Source: Leucobacter sp. UT-8R-CII-1-4
Lineage (GTDB): Bacteria; Actinomycetota; Actinomycetes; Actinomycetales; Microbacteriaceae
Direction: 5' to 3'
DNA: 64,000 nt
Assembly: GCF_030010235.1 (NCBI RefSeq)
Contig: NZ_JASCRS010000006.1
Coordinates: 21,196-85,195 of the forward strand
Part shown: one piece after another, positions 1 through 8,936 of the stretch
How the letters are laid out: the number at the start of each line of letters is the position of its first letter
Numbering within the stretch: position 1 is the stretch's first letter
Program-made: the position numbers and the translations under genes
The notes under the pieces: generated by a model
The model's input: only the letters and a program-made list of their open reading frames with translations
The model's database searches: none
What the model was told of the DNA's origin: nothing

Positions 1-501
1 GGCGAGCACCAGCAGCGGTGTCGCGCACATCGTCAAAATGAGTTGCGGCAAATACCCCGAGAAATACCCGTCGAGGGCGTCGAGACCGCGCCCGAGCACA
101 GTGGCCCCGCTCGCGTCAGAACGGGTGGCAAGCGCCTCGGGCGAACGCTGATCGATGGCGTCGAGAGCGGCGGCACGCAATTGCGCTTTCACCTGCACAG
201 CGCCACGAGCAGCAAGCGCATCCATTGCCCATGAAGAGGCAGAACGCACAATCAGTGCGAGTACGGCAACAATAACCAGCCACGGCAGCATGTCTGCCGA
301 GTAGGCGTGGTCTGAAATCTGTCCGGCCGCGCCGCCCTTGCCATCGAGCACAGGAAGCACCAGCACAGCGAGAGACTGTGCGATGCACCAGCACCAGGTA
401 ATGATGGCAAGGGTACGCAGTACACCGAAGAGCCCCCCGACGCCGAGTACGGTGCGTGCACCGCGAGCGTAACGCAGGAGTCTCGGGTCGAGGGGCTTCA
501 T
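1..501 (-). CDS. cydD: CydD N-terminus, ABC exporter needed for cytochrome bd assembly (partial)
   Basis: The gene starts at ATG 499-501 on the minus strand and runs off the left edge, leaving 167 codons of the membrane domain. The protein begins MKPLDPRLLRYARGAR and has hydrophobic helices around residues 18-45 and 65-85, then a segment ending GYLPQLILTMCATPLLVLA, typical of CydD. The family exports thiols (glutathione or cysteine in E. coli) to the outside, which cytochrome bd assembly requires. It starts 10 bp after the cydB stop, so it is the third gene of the cyd operon. The ATPase domain and the expected cydC lie outside the window. The CydD rather than CydC identity rests on this segment and on the gene order. 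Confidence 0.85.
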   Translation of the reverse strand, partial: MKPLDPRLLRYARGARTVLGVGGLFGVLRTLAIITWCWCIAQSLAVLVLPVLDGKGGAAGQISDHAYSADMLPWLVIVAVLALIVRSASSWAMDALAARGAVQVKAQLRAAALDAIDQRSPEALATRSDASGATVLGRGLDALDGYFSGYLPQLILTMCATPLLVLA

Positions 502-511
502 CTGATCTATC

Positions 512-1558
512 TTATGACGCTACGGCCGCAACAGGCTCATCCGCGGGGATGTGCTCGCGCGAAAGGCGCTTTCGGAAGATCCAGTAGGTCCACGCTTGGT
601 AAGCAAGCACGAGTGGCAAAGTAAACACGGCAACCCAAGTCATCAATTCGAGGGTTTTCTGAGAACTTGCTGCACCAGCGATGCTCATCGAGTACGCGGG
701 ATCGATAGTTGAGATCATCAGGTTCGGGAAGAGAGCCATGAAGATCGTGAGCAGTGCGAAGGCAATGGTCAGTGCGTTGAACGTAAACGCCCAACCTTCG
801 CGACCCACCAGGTTGAATACGATGCCAGCGACCAGGGCAACTGCGGCGAGTACTGCGAGCAGCAGCACGATACCGAAGTTTGGATCGCCAACGCGCATCA
901 GCACGGTCCAGACCAGGAACGCAGCGGCGACCACTACGGTCACAATGCCCACCTTGGTTGCCAGGGCGCGCGCACGGTCACGCATATCACCCATGGTTTT
1001 CAGCGCGATAAAGACGAGACCGTGTGTGAAGCAGAGCAGTGTGACAGCGAGACCACCGAGCAGACCGTAGGGATTCAGCAGGGTGAGCAGCGTACCTTCG
1101 TAGACCCAGCCACCGGTTTCGAGCGGCGCAATCGGTAGACCCTGCACCAGGTTCGCAAAAGCGGTACCCCAGAGCAGCGGTGGCAGCAGCGAGCCCCAGA
1201 AGATGAAGCGGTCAAACCAACCGGTCCACTTTGGTCCCTTGCCTTGGTGACGGTACTCGAACGAGACACCGCGCAAGATAAGGGCAACGAGGATCAGCAA
1301 CAGTGCGAGGTAGAAACCAGAGAACATGGTGGCGTACCACTCTGGGAATGCTGCGAAGAGGCAGGCGCCAGCAACAATGAGCCAGGTCTCGTTCAGGTCC
1401 CATACCGGACCGATCGTGTTGATGATGAGTCGCCTATCGACGTTGTCTTTGCCGAGGAACGGTAACGCCATTCCTACGCCAAAGTCGAAGCCGTCAAGTA
1501 CGAAGTAGCCGATCAGCAGTACGCCGACGACGAGGAACCAAACAATAGTGAGATCCAT
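512..1558 (-). CDS. cydB: Cytochrome bd quinol oxidase subunit II
   Basis: 348 residues, close to the usual family length. It begins MDLTIVWFLVVGVLLIGYF and carries the conserved DGFDFGVGMALPFLGKDNVDRR segment near residues 22-43, followed by GPVWDLNETWLI, both hallmarks of CydB. There are about eight hydrophobic helices. With CydA it forms the membrane oxidase that oxidises quinol and reduces O2 to water with high oxygen affinity. An AGGAGG ribosome site lies 7 nt before the ATG, and the gene starts 11 bp after the cydA stop. Nothing looks broken. Confidence 0.97.
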   Translation of the reverse strand: MDLTIVWFLVVGVLLIGYFVLDGFDFGVGMALPFLGKDNVDRRLIINTIGPVWDLNETWLIVAGACLFAAFPEWYATMFSGFYLALLLILVALILRGVSFEYRHQGKGPKWTGWFDRFIFWGSLLPPLLWGTAFANLVQGLPIAPLETGGWVYEGTLLTLLNPYGLLGGLAVTLLCFTHGLVFIALKTMGDMRDRARALATKVGIVTVVVAAAFLVWTVLMRVGDPNFGIVLLLAVLAAVALVAGIVFNLVGREGWAFTFNALTIAFALLTIFMALFPNLMISTIDPAYSMSIAGAASSQKTLELMTWVAVFTLPLVLAYQAWTYWIFRKRLSREHIPADEPVAAVAS

Positions 1559-1569
1559 TTCAATTCCTC

Positions 1570-3021
1570 CTAATAGACCGTCGCGAGCTGGGTGTGATCA
1601 ACGTCGTCACCTTCGCTGCCCTCGGGCGCATCAACCTCGGGCGGGCCGGCTTGGACTGCCTTAAGGATGAGCTTGAATTCAACAACTGCGAGGCCACCGT
1701 AGACCAGCGTGAATACGATGAGTGAGACCAGCACGGCCCAGCCTGGCACTCCAGGAGATACCGCGGATTCGGTCGTCATCACCCCGAATACGATCCATGG
1801 CTGGCGACCCATCTCGGTGAAGACCCAGCCCACGAGCGAGGCGATCATCGGAATTGGTGCGGTCCAGATTGCGACCTTCCACGCCCAAGCTGGCACGTCG
1901 CGGTTCTTGCGGGTGATCCAGAGACCAACGATCGAGACCAGAGTTGCGATAGCGCCAAGGCCGATCATCCAACGGAACGCCCAGTAGGTAACCCAAATAA
2001 CAGGCATGAACATGCCATCAGTTGGGCAGGTGAGCATCGATGAGTCTGCACCGCAGTACAGTTCGGTGTACTCGGACTGCAGGTTTCGAATACCTTCAAC
2101 CTCGCTTGTAAAGTCGCCGTTTGAAAGGAACGAGAGCAGGTACGGGATGCGGATCGAGAAAATCTCGTGGAAGCCGTCGGGTGTGCCGAGGCTGAAGATC
2201 GAGAACGAAGCATCTGCGCCTGACGCGTTTTCGTAGAGCGCTTCTGCCGCGGCCATCTTCATTGGCTGGGTCTGGGTCATTACCATGCCGAGCGAGTGAC
2301 CGGTGAGGCCGACGCCCATGAATGCAAGGATGTTTGCCCAGAGACCAAAGCGAAGGCTGGAACGCATCTCATCAACGTACTGGTTACGCTTCAGGTGCCA
2401 AGCAGCTACCGCAACCATAACTGTTGCGCCAAACATGATGGACGCAAAGATGGTGTGCGGGAACTGCCAGAGAGCAACTGGGTTCGTAAGCACCGCCATA
2501 ATGTCGGTGAGTTCAGCGCGTTGGGTGTCTGGGTTCAGTTCGTAGCCAACAGGGTTCTGCATGAACGCGTTTGCCGCGAGGATGAAGTATGCCGAGAGCA
2601 TCGTTGCGATCGATGTCGCCCAGATGGTCGCGAGGTGGACCTTCTTTGGGAGCTTGTCCCAGCCGAAGATCCAAAGGCCGATGAAGGTCGCCTCTAGGAA
2701 GAATGCGATCAGGCCTTCCATAGCAAGCGGAGCACCGAAGATGTCGCCCACAAATCGTGAGTAGTTTGACCAGTTCATACCGAACTGGAACTCCTGCACG
2801 ATACCGGTGACCACACCCATCGCGAAGTTGATGAGGAAGACCTTGCCGTAGAGCTTGGTCAGGCGAAGGTACTTCACCTTGCCGGTACGAACCCACGCTG
2901 TCTGCAGAATTGCGACCAGAAAGCTGAGCCCGATAGTAAGCGGGACAAACAGGAAGTGATATAGCGTCGTAAGCCCAAATTGCCAGCGGGCCAGCGTCAA
3001 CGCATCTAAGAATTCGTTCAC
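1570..3021 (-). CDS. cydA: Cytochrome bd quinol oxidase subunit I
   Basis: 483 residues from a GTG start with a GGAG site 6-7 nt upstream. The N-terminus matches CydA closely: His22 (in LYHFLFVP) corresponds to the E. coli His19 haem ligand, FPHTIF near residue 188 fits the haem b558 histidine, and GWVFTEMGRQPW ends near residue 409. The quinol-binding Q-loop is the short type and contains two cysteines about nine residues apart (YCGADSSMLTC). A Q-loop disulfide has been described in mycobacterial cytochrome bd, so a similar bond is possible here (inference). It is the first gene of cydA-cydB-cydD. Expression would be expected under low oxygen, but no regulator site is certain. Confidence 0.98.
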   Translation of the reverse strand: MNEFLDALTLARWQFGLTTLYHFLFVPLTIGLSFLVAILQTAWVRTGKVKYLRLTKLYGKVFLINFAMGVVTGIVQEFQFGMNWSNYSRFVGDIFGAPLAMEGLIAFFLEATFIGLWIFGWDKLPKKVHLATIWATSIATMLSAYFILAANAFMQNPVGYELNPDTQRAELTDIMAVLTNPVALWQFPHTIFASIMFGATVMVAVAAWHLKRNQYVDEMRSSLRFGLWANILAFMGVGLTGHSLGMVMTQTQPMKMAAAEALYENASGADASFSIFSLGTPDGFHEIFSIRIPYLLSFLSNGDFTSEVEGIRNLQSEYTELYCGADSSMLTCPTDGMFMPVIWVTYWAFRWMIGLGAIATLVSIVGLWITRKNRDVPAWAWKVAIWTAPIPMIASLVGWVFTEMGRQPWIVFGVMTTESAVSPGVPGWAVLVSLIVFTLVYGGLAVVEFKLILKAVQAGPPEVDAPEGSEGDDVDHTQLATVY

Positions 3022-3176
3022 GAGTTCTCCAAAGGTGTCGGGCGCACGCCTATATCAGTACGCACTCCCATAAGAGCTCCGTTGAAGGCTGGTAATACCT
3101 TGCGGATCTACCGGTTTTTGCCGGTCAACAGCCATTTTATCTATTCTGTACGTTTGCCGCTAATATTTTTCGACGT

Positions 3177-3245
3177 GAAGTAAAACCTCATTCGCGCCGA
3201 AGTGAAACCTCACTCGTGCCGAAGTAAAACCTCACTGAATTCGCC
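3177..3245. repeat. Three tandem 22-bp direct repeats upstream of cydA
   Basis: Copies start at 3177, 3199 and 3221, each beginning GAAGTRAAACCTCA and continuing YTCGYGCC or a variant; the third has a 3-bp insertion. The period is exactly 22 bp (about two helical turns). A degenerate inverted copy (TGTGGCTTCACTT) lies at 3269-3281. The array sits in the 315-bp divergent gap between cydA and the App1-type gene, so it may bind a regulator of either gene. It is too short and spacer-free to be a CRISPR. I see no gene in this gap. Confidence 0.75.
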
Positions 3246-3324
3246 ATGCCGATCGCCCAATAGAAAATGTGGCTTCACTTTCCGCCACTCCACATAGGCA
3301 ACAGTCGCAGAAAATCAACTCCCC

Positions 3325-3330
3325 TAGACT
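3325..3330 (+). promoter_or_regulatory. -10 box of a leaderless promoter
   Basis: TAGACT ends 6 nt before the GTG at 3337, so transcription would begin at or next to the start codon. There is no ribosome-binding sequence upstream of that GTG. The same spacing recurs at several other genes in this window. Confidence 0.6.
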
Positions 3331-3336
3331 GGTCTG

Positions 3337-4419
3337 GTGACGGAAGCCAGAAGACCCGACAGTCGACCGAAGTTTGCGGCGCGACTCGATGACTGGGTCC
3401 ACCGCTACCGGGAGCGCAGCGCAGTAAAGCGCGGGCGAACACCCGGCGTGATTCCCTATATCGGGTACGGCTCAACCGAGTGGGTGCGTGTGCTCGGCCG
3501 AGTGCTCTACATGCCAAGCTCTAACGGCACAAGCGGCACCGATCAAGACGACACTTCTTTTCAGCCCGTGGTCGCCCAAGTCTCCAGAGTTCGTGGCTGG
3601 CGCAGTTTCATGAGCGTGCACGTGCCCTACTACCCAGTTCGGGTGCTCATCGACGGCCATCCGGTAACGGAAGTTGCTTCAGATCGCGGCGGCGTGATTG
3701 ATCACGTTATCCCAGTAAAGCTCGCTCCCGGCTGGCACACCATTAGCCTGCAGGCCAGCGGCGCAAGGTCAGAGCATTCCGTAGAAGCGCACTCACCTGT
3801 TTACGTGGTCGACCCAGAAGCGAACTTCGGGCTGATCAGCGACGTTGACGACACCATTTTGAACACAGCATTGCCAAAACCAATGGTCGCGGCTTGGAAC
3901 AGCTTTGTCGTCGACGAGCACGCACGTACCTCAACGCCAGGGATGCCGGTGCTCTACGACCATCTGCTCGCAAAGCACCCCGGCGCGCCCGTCATCTATC
4001 TTTCGACAGGTGCCTGGAACGTGGCGCCCGCGCTAACTCGCTTCCTTGAGCGCAATCTGTACCCCATCGGTTCACTGCTCCTCACCGACTGGGGGCCAAC
4101 AACTGATCGCTGGTTCCGCAGCGGAAAAGAGCACAAGACTCGCGAACTCGCGCGGCTTGCACGCGAATTTCCGCACATGAAGTGGGTCCTTGTCGGCGAT
4201 GACGGCCAGCACGACGAAGAGCTCTATCAACGATTTGCGACTGCACATCCAGAGAATGTTGTGGCCGTAATGATTCGGCAGCTCTCAGTCGGGCAAGCAG
4301 TGCTCGCTGGCGGGCGCTCAAAAGCTCGATTGCATCGCAGTGTGAGCGGTGTGCCTTGGGTATACGGCCCCGACGGCGCTACTCTGCACAAAGAACTCCG
4401 GGCACTGGGCATTCTCTAG
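3337..4419 (+). CDS. App1-type (DUF2183) phosphatase domain protein
   Basis: 360 residues, probably cytosolic (no signal peptide or TM). The C-terminal half has the HAD-like features of the App1/DUF2183 family: SDVDDTILNT (DxDxT at 169-173), LSTGAWN at 222-228 and GDDGQHD at 287-293. The best-known member, yeast App1, is a Mg2+-dependent phosphatidate phosphatase; the bacterial substrate is not known from sequence. The N-terminal 150 residues carry a beta-rich region common in bacterial members. The GTG start is supported by a -10 box 6 nt upstream (leaderless). It is a single gene, divergent from cydA and convergent with yceI. Confidence 0.85.
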   Translation: MTEARRPDSRPKFAARLDDWVHRYRERSAVKRGRTPGVIPYIGYGSTEWVRVLGRVLYMPSSNGTSGTDQDDTSFQPVVAQVSRVRGWRSFMSVHVPYYPVRVLIDGHPVTEVASDRGGVIDHVIPVKLAPGWHTISLQASGARSEHSVEAHSPVYVVDPEANFGLISDVDDTILNTALPKPMVAAWNSFVVDEHARTSTPGMPVLYDHLLAKHPGAPVIYLSTGAWNVAPALTRFLERNLYPIGSLLLTDWGPTTDRWFRSGKEHKTRELARLAREFPHMKWVLVGDDGQHDEELYQRFATAHPENVVAVMIRQLSVGQAVLAGGRSKARLHRSVSGVPWVYGPDGATLHKELRALGIL

Positions 4420-4447
4420 ATCACCCTCATTGCGACGGCAACAAAAA

Positions 4448-4472
4448 GGGCGGTATCTCTACCGCCCTTTTT
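4448..4472. terminator. Bidirectional intrinsic terminator
   Basis: GGGCGGTA / TACCGCCC stem with a TCTC loop, followed by TTTTT on the plus strand and preceded by AAAAA, so it also works on the minus strand. It serves the convergent App1-type gene and yceI. Confidence 0.9.
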
Positions 4473-4522
4473 CTATTCACGATTTGACCCTCCGTGAGAA
4501 CACAGAAGAACCGTTATGGCAA

Positions 4523-5083
4523 TTAGCCTTCCTGAAGTGCAGCCTGCACGTCAAGAGTGATCGTAACGTCGGTGCCGAGCAGCAGGCCACCGGTCTCAAG
4601 TGGAGCGTTCCACTGCACGCCAAAGTCTTCGCGGTTCACCACGGTGGTTGCAGTGAAGCCCGCCTTGAAGTTGCCGTACGCGTCTGCACCAAAGCCACCG
4701 AACTCGAAGGCGAATGTAACTGGCTTGGTTACACCGCGCAGGGTCAGATCGCCGTCAACCGCGAAATCGCTGCCGTTCTGGCGAACGCCAGTGCTCTTGA
4801 AGGTGAATTCTGGGAATTCTTCCGCTGCGAAAAAGTCACCCGTGCGCAAGTGACCATCACGATCCGCCTGATTGGTGTTGATCGATGCGACCTCAACGGT
4901 CGCCTCGACGGTCGAGTCAAGTGGGTTTTCAGCGGTCACGATGGTGCCACCGAAGCGCTCGAACTTGCCCTTCACCTTGCTGATTGCAAGGTGGCGAACC
5001 GAGAAGCTCACCTCTGAGTGGGTCTGGTCGATCACCCAGGTGCCAGCACGGTAACCAGGAATCTGTTCTGCGGTAATAGTCAT
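4523..5083 (-). CDS. YceI family lipid-binding protein
   Basis: 186 residues from the ATG at 5081-5083, chosen because AAAGGA lies 8 nt upstream and the family homology begins there (MTITAEQIPGYRAGTWVIDQTHSEV). The HSEVSFSVRHL and KGKFERFGGTI segments, the GDLTLRGVTKPV motif and an overall alternating beta pattern fit the YceI lipocalin-like barrel, which binds isoprenoid or other lipids. There is no signal peptide, as in many actinobacterial members, so it is predicted cytosolic. A longer reading frame to 5167 has no ribosome site. A 16-bp palindrome 50 bp upstream may be its operator. Confidence 0.9.
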   Translation of the reverse strand: MTITAEQIPGYRAGTWVIDQTHSEVSFSVRHLAISKVKGKFERFGGTIVTAENPLDSTVEATVEVASINTNQADRDGHLRTGDFFAAEEFPEFTFKSTGVRQNGSDFAVDGDLTLRGVTKPVTFAFEFGGFGADAYGNFKAGFTATTVVNREDFGVQWNAPLETGGLLLGTDVTITLDVQAALQEG

Positions 5084-5132
5084 AAGTTTTATCCTTTGCG
5101 AAATGGCGGGGGTTCCATATTCAGCTTGACCG

Positions 5133-5148
5133 CAATGAAATTTCATTG
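5133..5148. promoter_or_regulatory. 16-bp perfect palindrome upstream of yceI
   Basis: CAATGAAATTTCATTG, perfect over 16 bp, centred about 57 bp upstream of the yceI start. Symmetric A+T-rich sites of this size are typical of MarR-type operators, but no MarR gene is in view. Confidence 0.5.
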
Positions 5149-5213
5149 AGGTTTCAACTAAATTCACTGTATCAGAAATTTACTTGAAGGTGAAAGTATT
5201 TCTTCGAATTACC

Positions 5214-5227
5214 TCAGTGTTCACTGA
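5214..5227. promoter_or_regulatory. Inverted repeat upstream of the RpiR-type regulator
   Basis: TCAGTG-TT-CACTGA, two perfect 6-bp arms, lies about 110 bp before the regulator start. It could be an autoregulatory operator of this SIS-domain regulator. Weak evidence: one copy only. Confidence 0.35.
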
Positions 5228-5336
5228 ACGCTGGATCGCCGCGCGCCACAAACTAACCACACTCAAAAGCGCGACACGACACCTGAAACCACACCAGCAC
5301 GTATCCATTCACTTGGGTGTGCTAAAAACATCGATC

Positions 5337-6200
5337 ATGAACACCAATGTTGCGGCCCCACCCCTCGGCGGCACCCGCGCGCTTCTGCAATCACTGATTC
5401 CGTCACTCGTGCCGAGTGAACGCCGAGTAGCTCAAGCCTGCATTGATGATGCCGATCAGATCACCAACATGTCAGTTGCAGAACTCGCAAAACACACCGA
5501 AACTTCACCTGCCACAGTCGTGCGCGCCTGCAAGAGAATGGGCTTTCGGGGCTACCAGCACCTTCGCGAGCTCTTACTCCGAGATCAGGCAGCGGCCACC
5601 CCGAGCAACAACCGGCCAAGCTTCCAACACCCCGTGGCCAACCTCTTCACGCAGGCCATCGAAGAAATAGACGGTGCCCTCGGTTCTCTCGACCTGCTCG
5701 CCTTTGACGCAGCCGCAGAGTCGATTCGCAATTGCAACAGACTACTCATCGTCGGCAATGGCGCCTCACTCGCACCGGCCCAATCAATCGCACTGCACTT
5801 CCTCGTGAGCGGCAAGGTATGTGAAAGCCCTGCAGATATTGTCACTCAGCACGTCTCTGCAAAACTCCTCAAACCCGGTGATGTCTGCCTAGCAGTAAGC
5901 GACAGCGGAATGAATGCATTCACACTCCGCTCTGCGGCTTTGGCCACCGAAAACGGCGCGACGCTCGTGGCAATCACCAGCTTCGGCAAATCCGACCTCG
6001 CCGAGCTGGCCGACCACGCACTGATCGCCGGCGCTGGCGCACGCAGTTGGACAGAACGAACCGTGCCAGCAAACATTGTGCAGATGCTCCTGCTCACGGT
6101 ACTGCACGCCGCAGCGCTCGATGAGCTCCCAGGCACACGCGCCGCTCGCGCCGACGCACTCGACGAGGTTCACAACATGGTGCTGCCCGAGCACGAATAG
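5337..6200 (+). CDS. MurR/RpiR family transcriptional regulator
   Basis: 287 residues from the ATG at 5337. The N-terminal HTH_6 domain (LVPSERRVAQACIDDADQ, then MSVAELAKHTETSPATVVRAC, residues about 20-70) is followed by a SIS sugar-phosphate domain (residues about 120-265, with LLIVGNGASLAPAQS and a VSDSGMN segment). The family senses phosphorylated sugars or amino sugars and usually represses adjacent catabolic or transport genes. It sits 150 bp upstream of the ABC transporter operon on the same strand, so it probably controls that operon. Upstream in-frame codons to 5184 lack homology, so the shorter start is preferred; no good ribosome site is visible. Confidence 0.88.
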   Translation: MNTNVAAPPLGGTRALLQSLIPSLVPSERRVAQACIDDADQITNMSVAELAKHTETSPATVVRACKRMGFRGYQHLRELLLRDQAAATPSNNRPSFQHPVANLFTQAIEEIDGALGSLDLLAFDAAAESIRNCNRLLIVGNGASLAPAQSIALHFLVSGKVCESPADIVTQHVSAKLLKPGDVCLAVSDSGMNAFTLRSAALATENGATLVAITSFGKSDLAELADHALIAGAGARSWTERTVPANIVQMLLLTVLHAAALDELPGTRAARADALDEVHNMVLPEHE

Positions 6201-6352
6201 TCGCTCGATCCAGAATCGACACGATCAGTTCGTTCGCTTGATCCCGTCGATTCGCCCTCTCGATCCCAGCCGTTCACATTCTCGGCCCACCCTTGAATCG
6301 AACGTTTCCTGAAAATCCCGAATCAGGAAACCCGATTCCCTGGAGGTGGCCG

Positions 6353-7531
6353 ATGGCCCGTCTCGTGCTCGAAGAGATCACCAGAAGTTTTGGCGACTTC
6401 ATTGCAACCGATCACATTTCTCTCGACATCGAAGATGGTGATTTTCTCGTCCTGCTAGGCCCCTCGGGCTGCGGCAAAACCACCCTGCTTCGAATGATCG
6501 CTGGCCTACTTGAACCCACAAGCGGCAGCATCAGCATCGACGGCGAAGACGTGACCGCCCTCCCGGCACGCAAGCGCGACCTAGCAATGGTGTTTCAGAG
6601 CTACGCGCTCTATCCACACCTGTCGGTTGAAAAGAACCTCGCTTTCCCCCTCAAAATTCGCAAGACACCCAAAGCCGAAATCGCAAGCCGAGTTCGCGCC
6701 GCGGCAGAAGCGGTAGAAATTGCCCACCTTCTCGACCGCAAACCAAAAGAACTCTCCGGCGGCCAGCGACAGCGAGTAGCAGTAGCACGAGCACTCGTTC
6801 GAGAACCCAAGGCCTTTCTGATGGATGAGCCACTCTCAAACCTCGACGCAAAGCTGCGCACCGCAACCCGACGCGAACTCGCAGAACTTCACCGCAAGCT
6901 CGGTGCGACATTCATCTACGTCACCCATGACCAAGTTGAAGCGATGACCATGGCAACAAAGATCGCTCTCCTCAACAACGGCAGAGTCGAACAGTTTGGC
7001 ACCCCAGCTGAACTGTATGACACACCAAGCTCTGTGTTCGCGGCCGGGTTCCTCGGCTCCCCCGCCATGAACCTGCTCGACGCCACACTCACCACCACAG
7101 ACAGCAAAATTTCAGTCTTCGCTCCGGGCCTCGAAGCAGTGCTGTGGCACGGCACCACCGAAGAGCGAGAATGCGTCGTCGGCGTACGACCTGAACATCT
7201 TACGGTGCACGAGAGCGGCGTACCCGAAGCCGTACCAACTGCCGGCATCGCACTGCGCGGCACCGTGGAACTGGTTGAAAACCTCGGCCGAGAGCAACTT
7301 GTGCACTGTGTCATCGGAGAAGCACGCGTCACCGTTGCGTGCGACCGGGCCGCACAGTGGGTCGTTGCTCAGCAAGTCGTTCTCACTGCGCCAATCGAAC
7401 GCGTGCACCTCTTTGACCGCGCAAGCGGTTACCGCCTCGAATGGCAGCCGGAAGCTGTTTCTGCGCCGCTTCCGCTGAGCGCTCTCGACGCCGAACTCAG
7501 CGCCGCGCAATCTGCGCCGACCACAGCCTAA
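6353..7531 (+). CDS. ABC transporter ATPase, UgpC/MsmK type
   Basis: 392 residues from ATG 6353 with GGAGG 6 nt upstream. Walker A GPSGCGKT at 36-43, signature LSGGQRQR at 134-141, Walker B with catalytic Glu (FLMDEP, 155-160) and H-loop VTHDQ near 190 are all intact. The long C-terminal half (after about 235) is the OB-like MOI domain of the sugar-importer ATPase subfamily, with GVRPEHL near residue 280. It energises uptake through the two permeases encoded 3-5 kb downstream. Start of a six-gene operon behind the RpiR-type regulator. Substrate is unknown from the ATPase alone. Confidence 0.95.
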   Translation: MARLVLEEITRSFGDFIATDHISLDIEDGDFLVLLGPSGCGKTTLLRMIAGLLEPTSGSISIDGEDVTALPARKRDLAMVFQSYALYPHLSVEKNLAFPLKIRKTPKAEIASRVRAAAEAVEIAHLLDRKPKELSGGQRQRVAVARALVREPKAFLMDEPLSNLDAKLRTATRRELAELHRKLGATFIYVTHDQVEAMTMATKIALLNNGRVEQFGTPAELYDTPSSVFAAGFLGSPAMNLLDATLTTTDSKISVFAPGLEAVLWHGTTEERECVVGVRPEHLTVHESGVPEAVPTAGIALRGTVELVENLGREQLVHCVIGEARVTVACDRAAQWVVAQQVVLTAPIERVHLFDRASGYRLEWQPEAVSAPLPLSALDAELSAAQSAPTTA

Positions 7532-7583
7532 ATCCTCAGTTCTTCCTCTCCCCACACTCACCCCTTCCGAAAGGATCCCTCCC

Positions 7584-8936
7584 ATGCGTCTCCGACGTAA
7601 TGTAGCCGCCACCACGGCAGCCCTAGTAGCAGCCGCCACGCTCGTTTCTTGCGCCTCCGGCGCAGGCGGCGAGCAGACCGCCGCTTCGATCGTCCCTGAG
7701 CTCAGCAAGGATCAGGAAGTTGAAATCGTTTTCGAAAGCTACAACCTGATGCAGGCCGGAGCCTGGACAGATACCGTCAACCAGCTCCTCGAGGAGTTCC
7801 AGGCCGAACACCCAAACATTACGGTCAAGGCGCAGCCACCACAGGGCGACAGCACAAGCAATGTGTATGTCGGCAGCATTCAGACGCAGCTCCTCGCAGG
7901 CAAAGCACCTGATCTTGCACAGATCACCTTCGATTCACTCGACTTCGCAGTGAATCAGCTCGGCGCAAAGCCAATCTCTGATCTTGTCAGCAACGAAGAG
8001 CTTGAAGAAGCCTTCGGCGGCGAAAATCCAATGCACCCGAACGCAAAGGTGCTTGCCGATTGGAACGGTAAAACCGTGGGTATGCCCTACGTGTTCTCGA
8101 CCCCTGTGCTTTTTTACAATGCAGACATGCTCGCACAAGCGGGGGTAACCAACCCTGACTTCAGCACCTGGGATTCAGTTGAAAAGATTGCAGCGCAGGT
8201 AAGCGCTCAAACCGGGAAGCCATCACTCGATATTGCGTGCGTTGCAAAGGGTGGTAACTGGTGCATGCAGGCACTCTTTAAGTCAAACGGCGCAGAGGTT
8301 CTTTCACAGGATCGCACAACCATCGAGTTTGGTTCAGCTGAAGCGCAGGCCACGGTGGAGCGATTTGCAGAGATGACAGAGGCCGGAGTGCTCCGCTCTG
8401 CATCGAGTACTTCGTCAATGGAAGGCCTACCAAAGGGCGACACCGCAATGGTGCTCACCACTTCCGCCCTACAAGGCATGTTCATGGCCGGCGCTTCGGC
8501 AGGCGGCTGGAAGCTCGACGCTGCCCCAATGCCCGCATTTCCTGGCAAAGAGGCAATGCCGGTGAACTCAGGTTCAGCCCTATTCGTGCTCAGCGATGAT
8601 CCAGCGAAGCAACGTGCTTCCTGGGAACTCGCAAAGTTCCTTACCAGCGATCGCGCCTACGAACTGATTTCGAGCAAGATCGGCTACCTGCCGCTTCGCA
8701 CCGGCCTAGTTGAGGAGGGCGGCTCGCTGCACGAGTGGGCCCAGGCGAATCCCCTAATCCAGCCAAACCTCGACCAGCTCGACCAGATGCAGCCCTGGGT
8801 CTCATACCCCGGCAACAACTTCGTTCAGGTCGACGATATTCTCGGCACCGCAATCGAAGAGGTCGTCTTCTACGGCAAACCCGCCGAAGAGACCATGACC
8901 GAAGCGCAGAAGCGCGCACAGGAGCTGATCAAGTAA
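7584..8936 (+). CDS. Extracellular solute-binding lipoprotein, carbohydrate ABC transporter
   Basis: 450 residues. The signal peptide MRLRRNVAATTAALVAAATL ends in the lipobox LVSC, giving a lipidated Cys23. The remainder has the cluster-B (SBP_bac_1) pattern, with NQLLEEFQAEHPNITVKAQ, a GKAPDLAQI segment and MPYVFSTPVLFYNADML in the hinge region. It captures substrate at the outer face of the membrane for the two permeases. AAAGGAT lies 6 nt before the ATG. Relatives include UgpB-like and sugar-binding proteins; the ligand cannot be read from sequence. Its stop codon overlaps the next gene's ATG by 1 bp (TAATG). Confidence 0.94.
   Translation: MRLRRNVAATTAALVAAATLVSCASGAGGEQTAASIVPELSKDQEVEIVFESYNLMQAGAWTDTVNQLLEEFQAEHPNITVKAQPPQGDSTSNVYVGSIQTQLLAGKAPDLAQITFDSLDFAVNQLGAKPISDLVSNEELEEAFGGENPMHPNAKVLADWNGKTVGMPYVFSTPVLFYNADMLAQAGVTNPDFSTWDSVEKIAAQVSAQTGKPSLDIACVAKGGNWCMQALFKSNGAEVLSQDRTTIEFGSAEAQATVERFAEMTEAGVLRSASSTSSMEGLPKGDTAMVLTTSALQGMFMAGASAGGWKLDAAPMPAFPGKEAMPVNSGSALFVLSDDPAKQRASWELAKFLTSDRAYELISSKIGYLPLRTGLVEEGGSLHEWAQANPLIQPNLDQLDQMQPWVSYPGNNFVQVDDILGTAIEEVVFYGKPAEETMTEAQKRAQELIK

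Noticed and set aside
3177..3245. Possible CRISPR array
   Set aside because: Copies are contiguous 22-mers without spacers and no cas genes are nearby.
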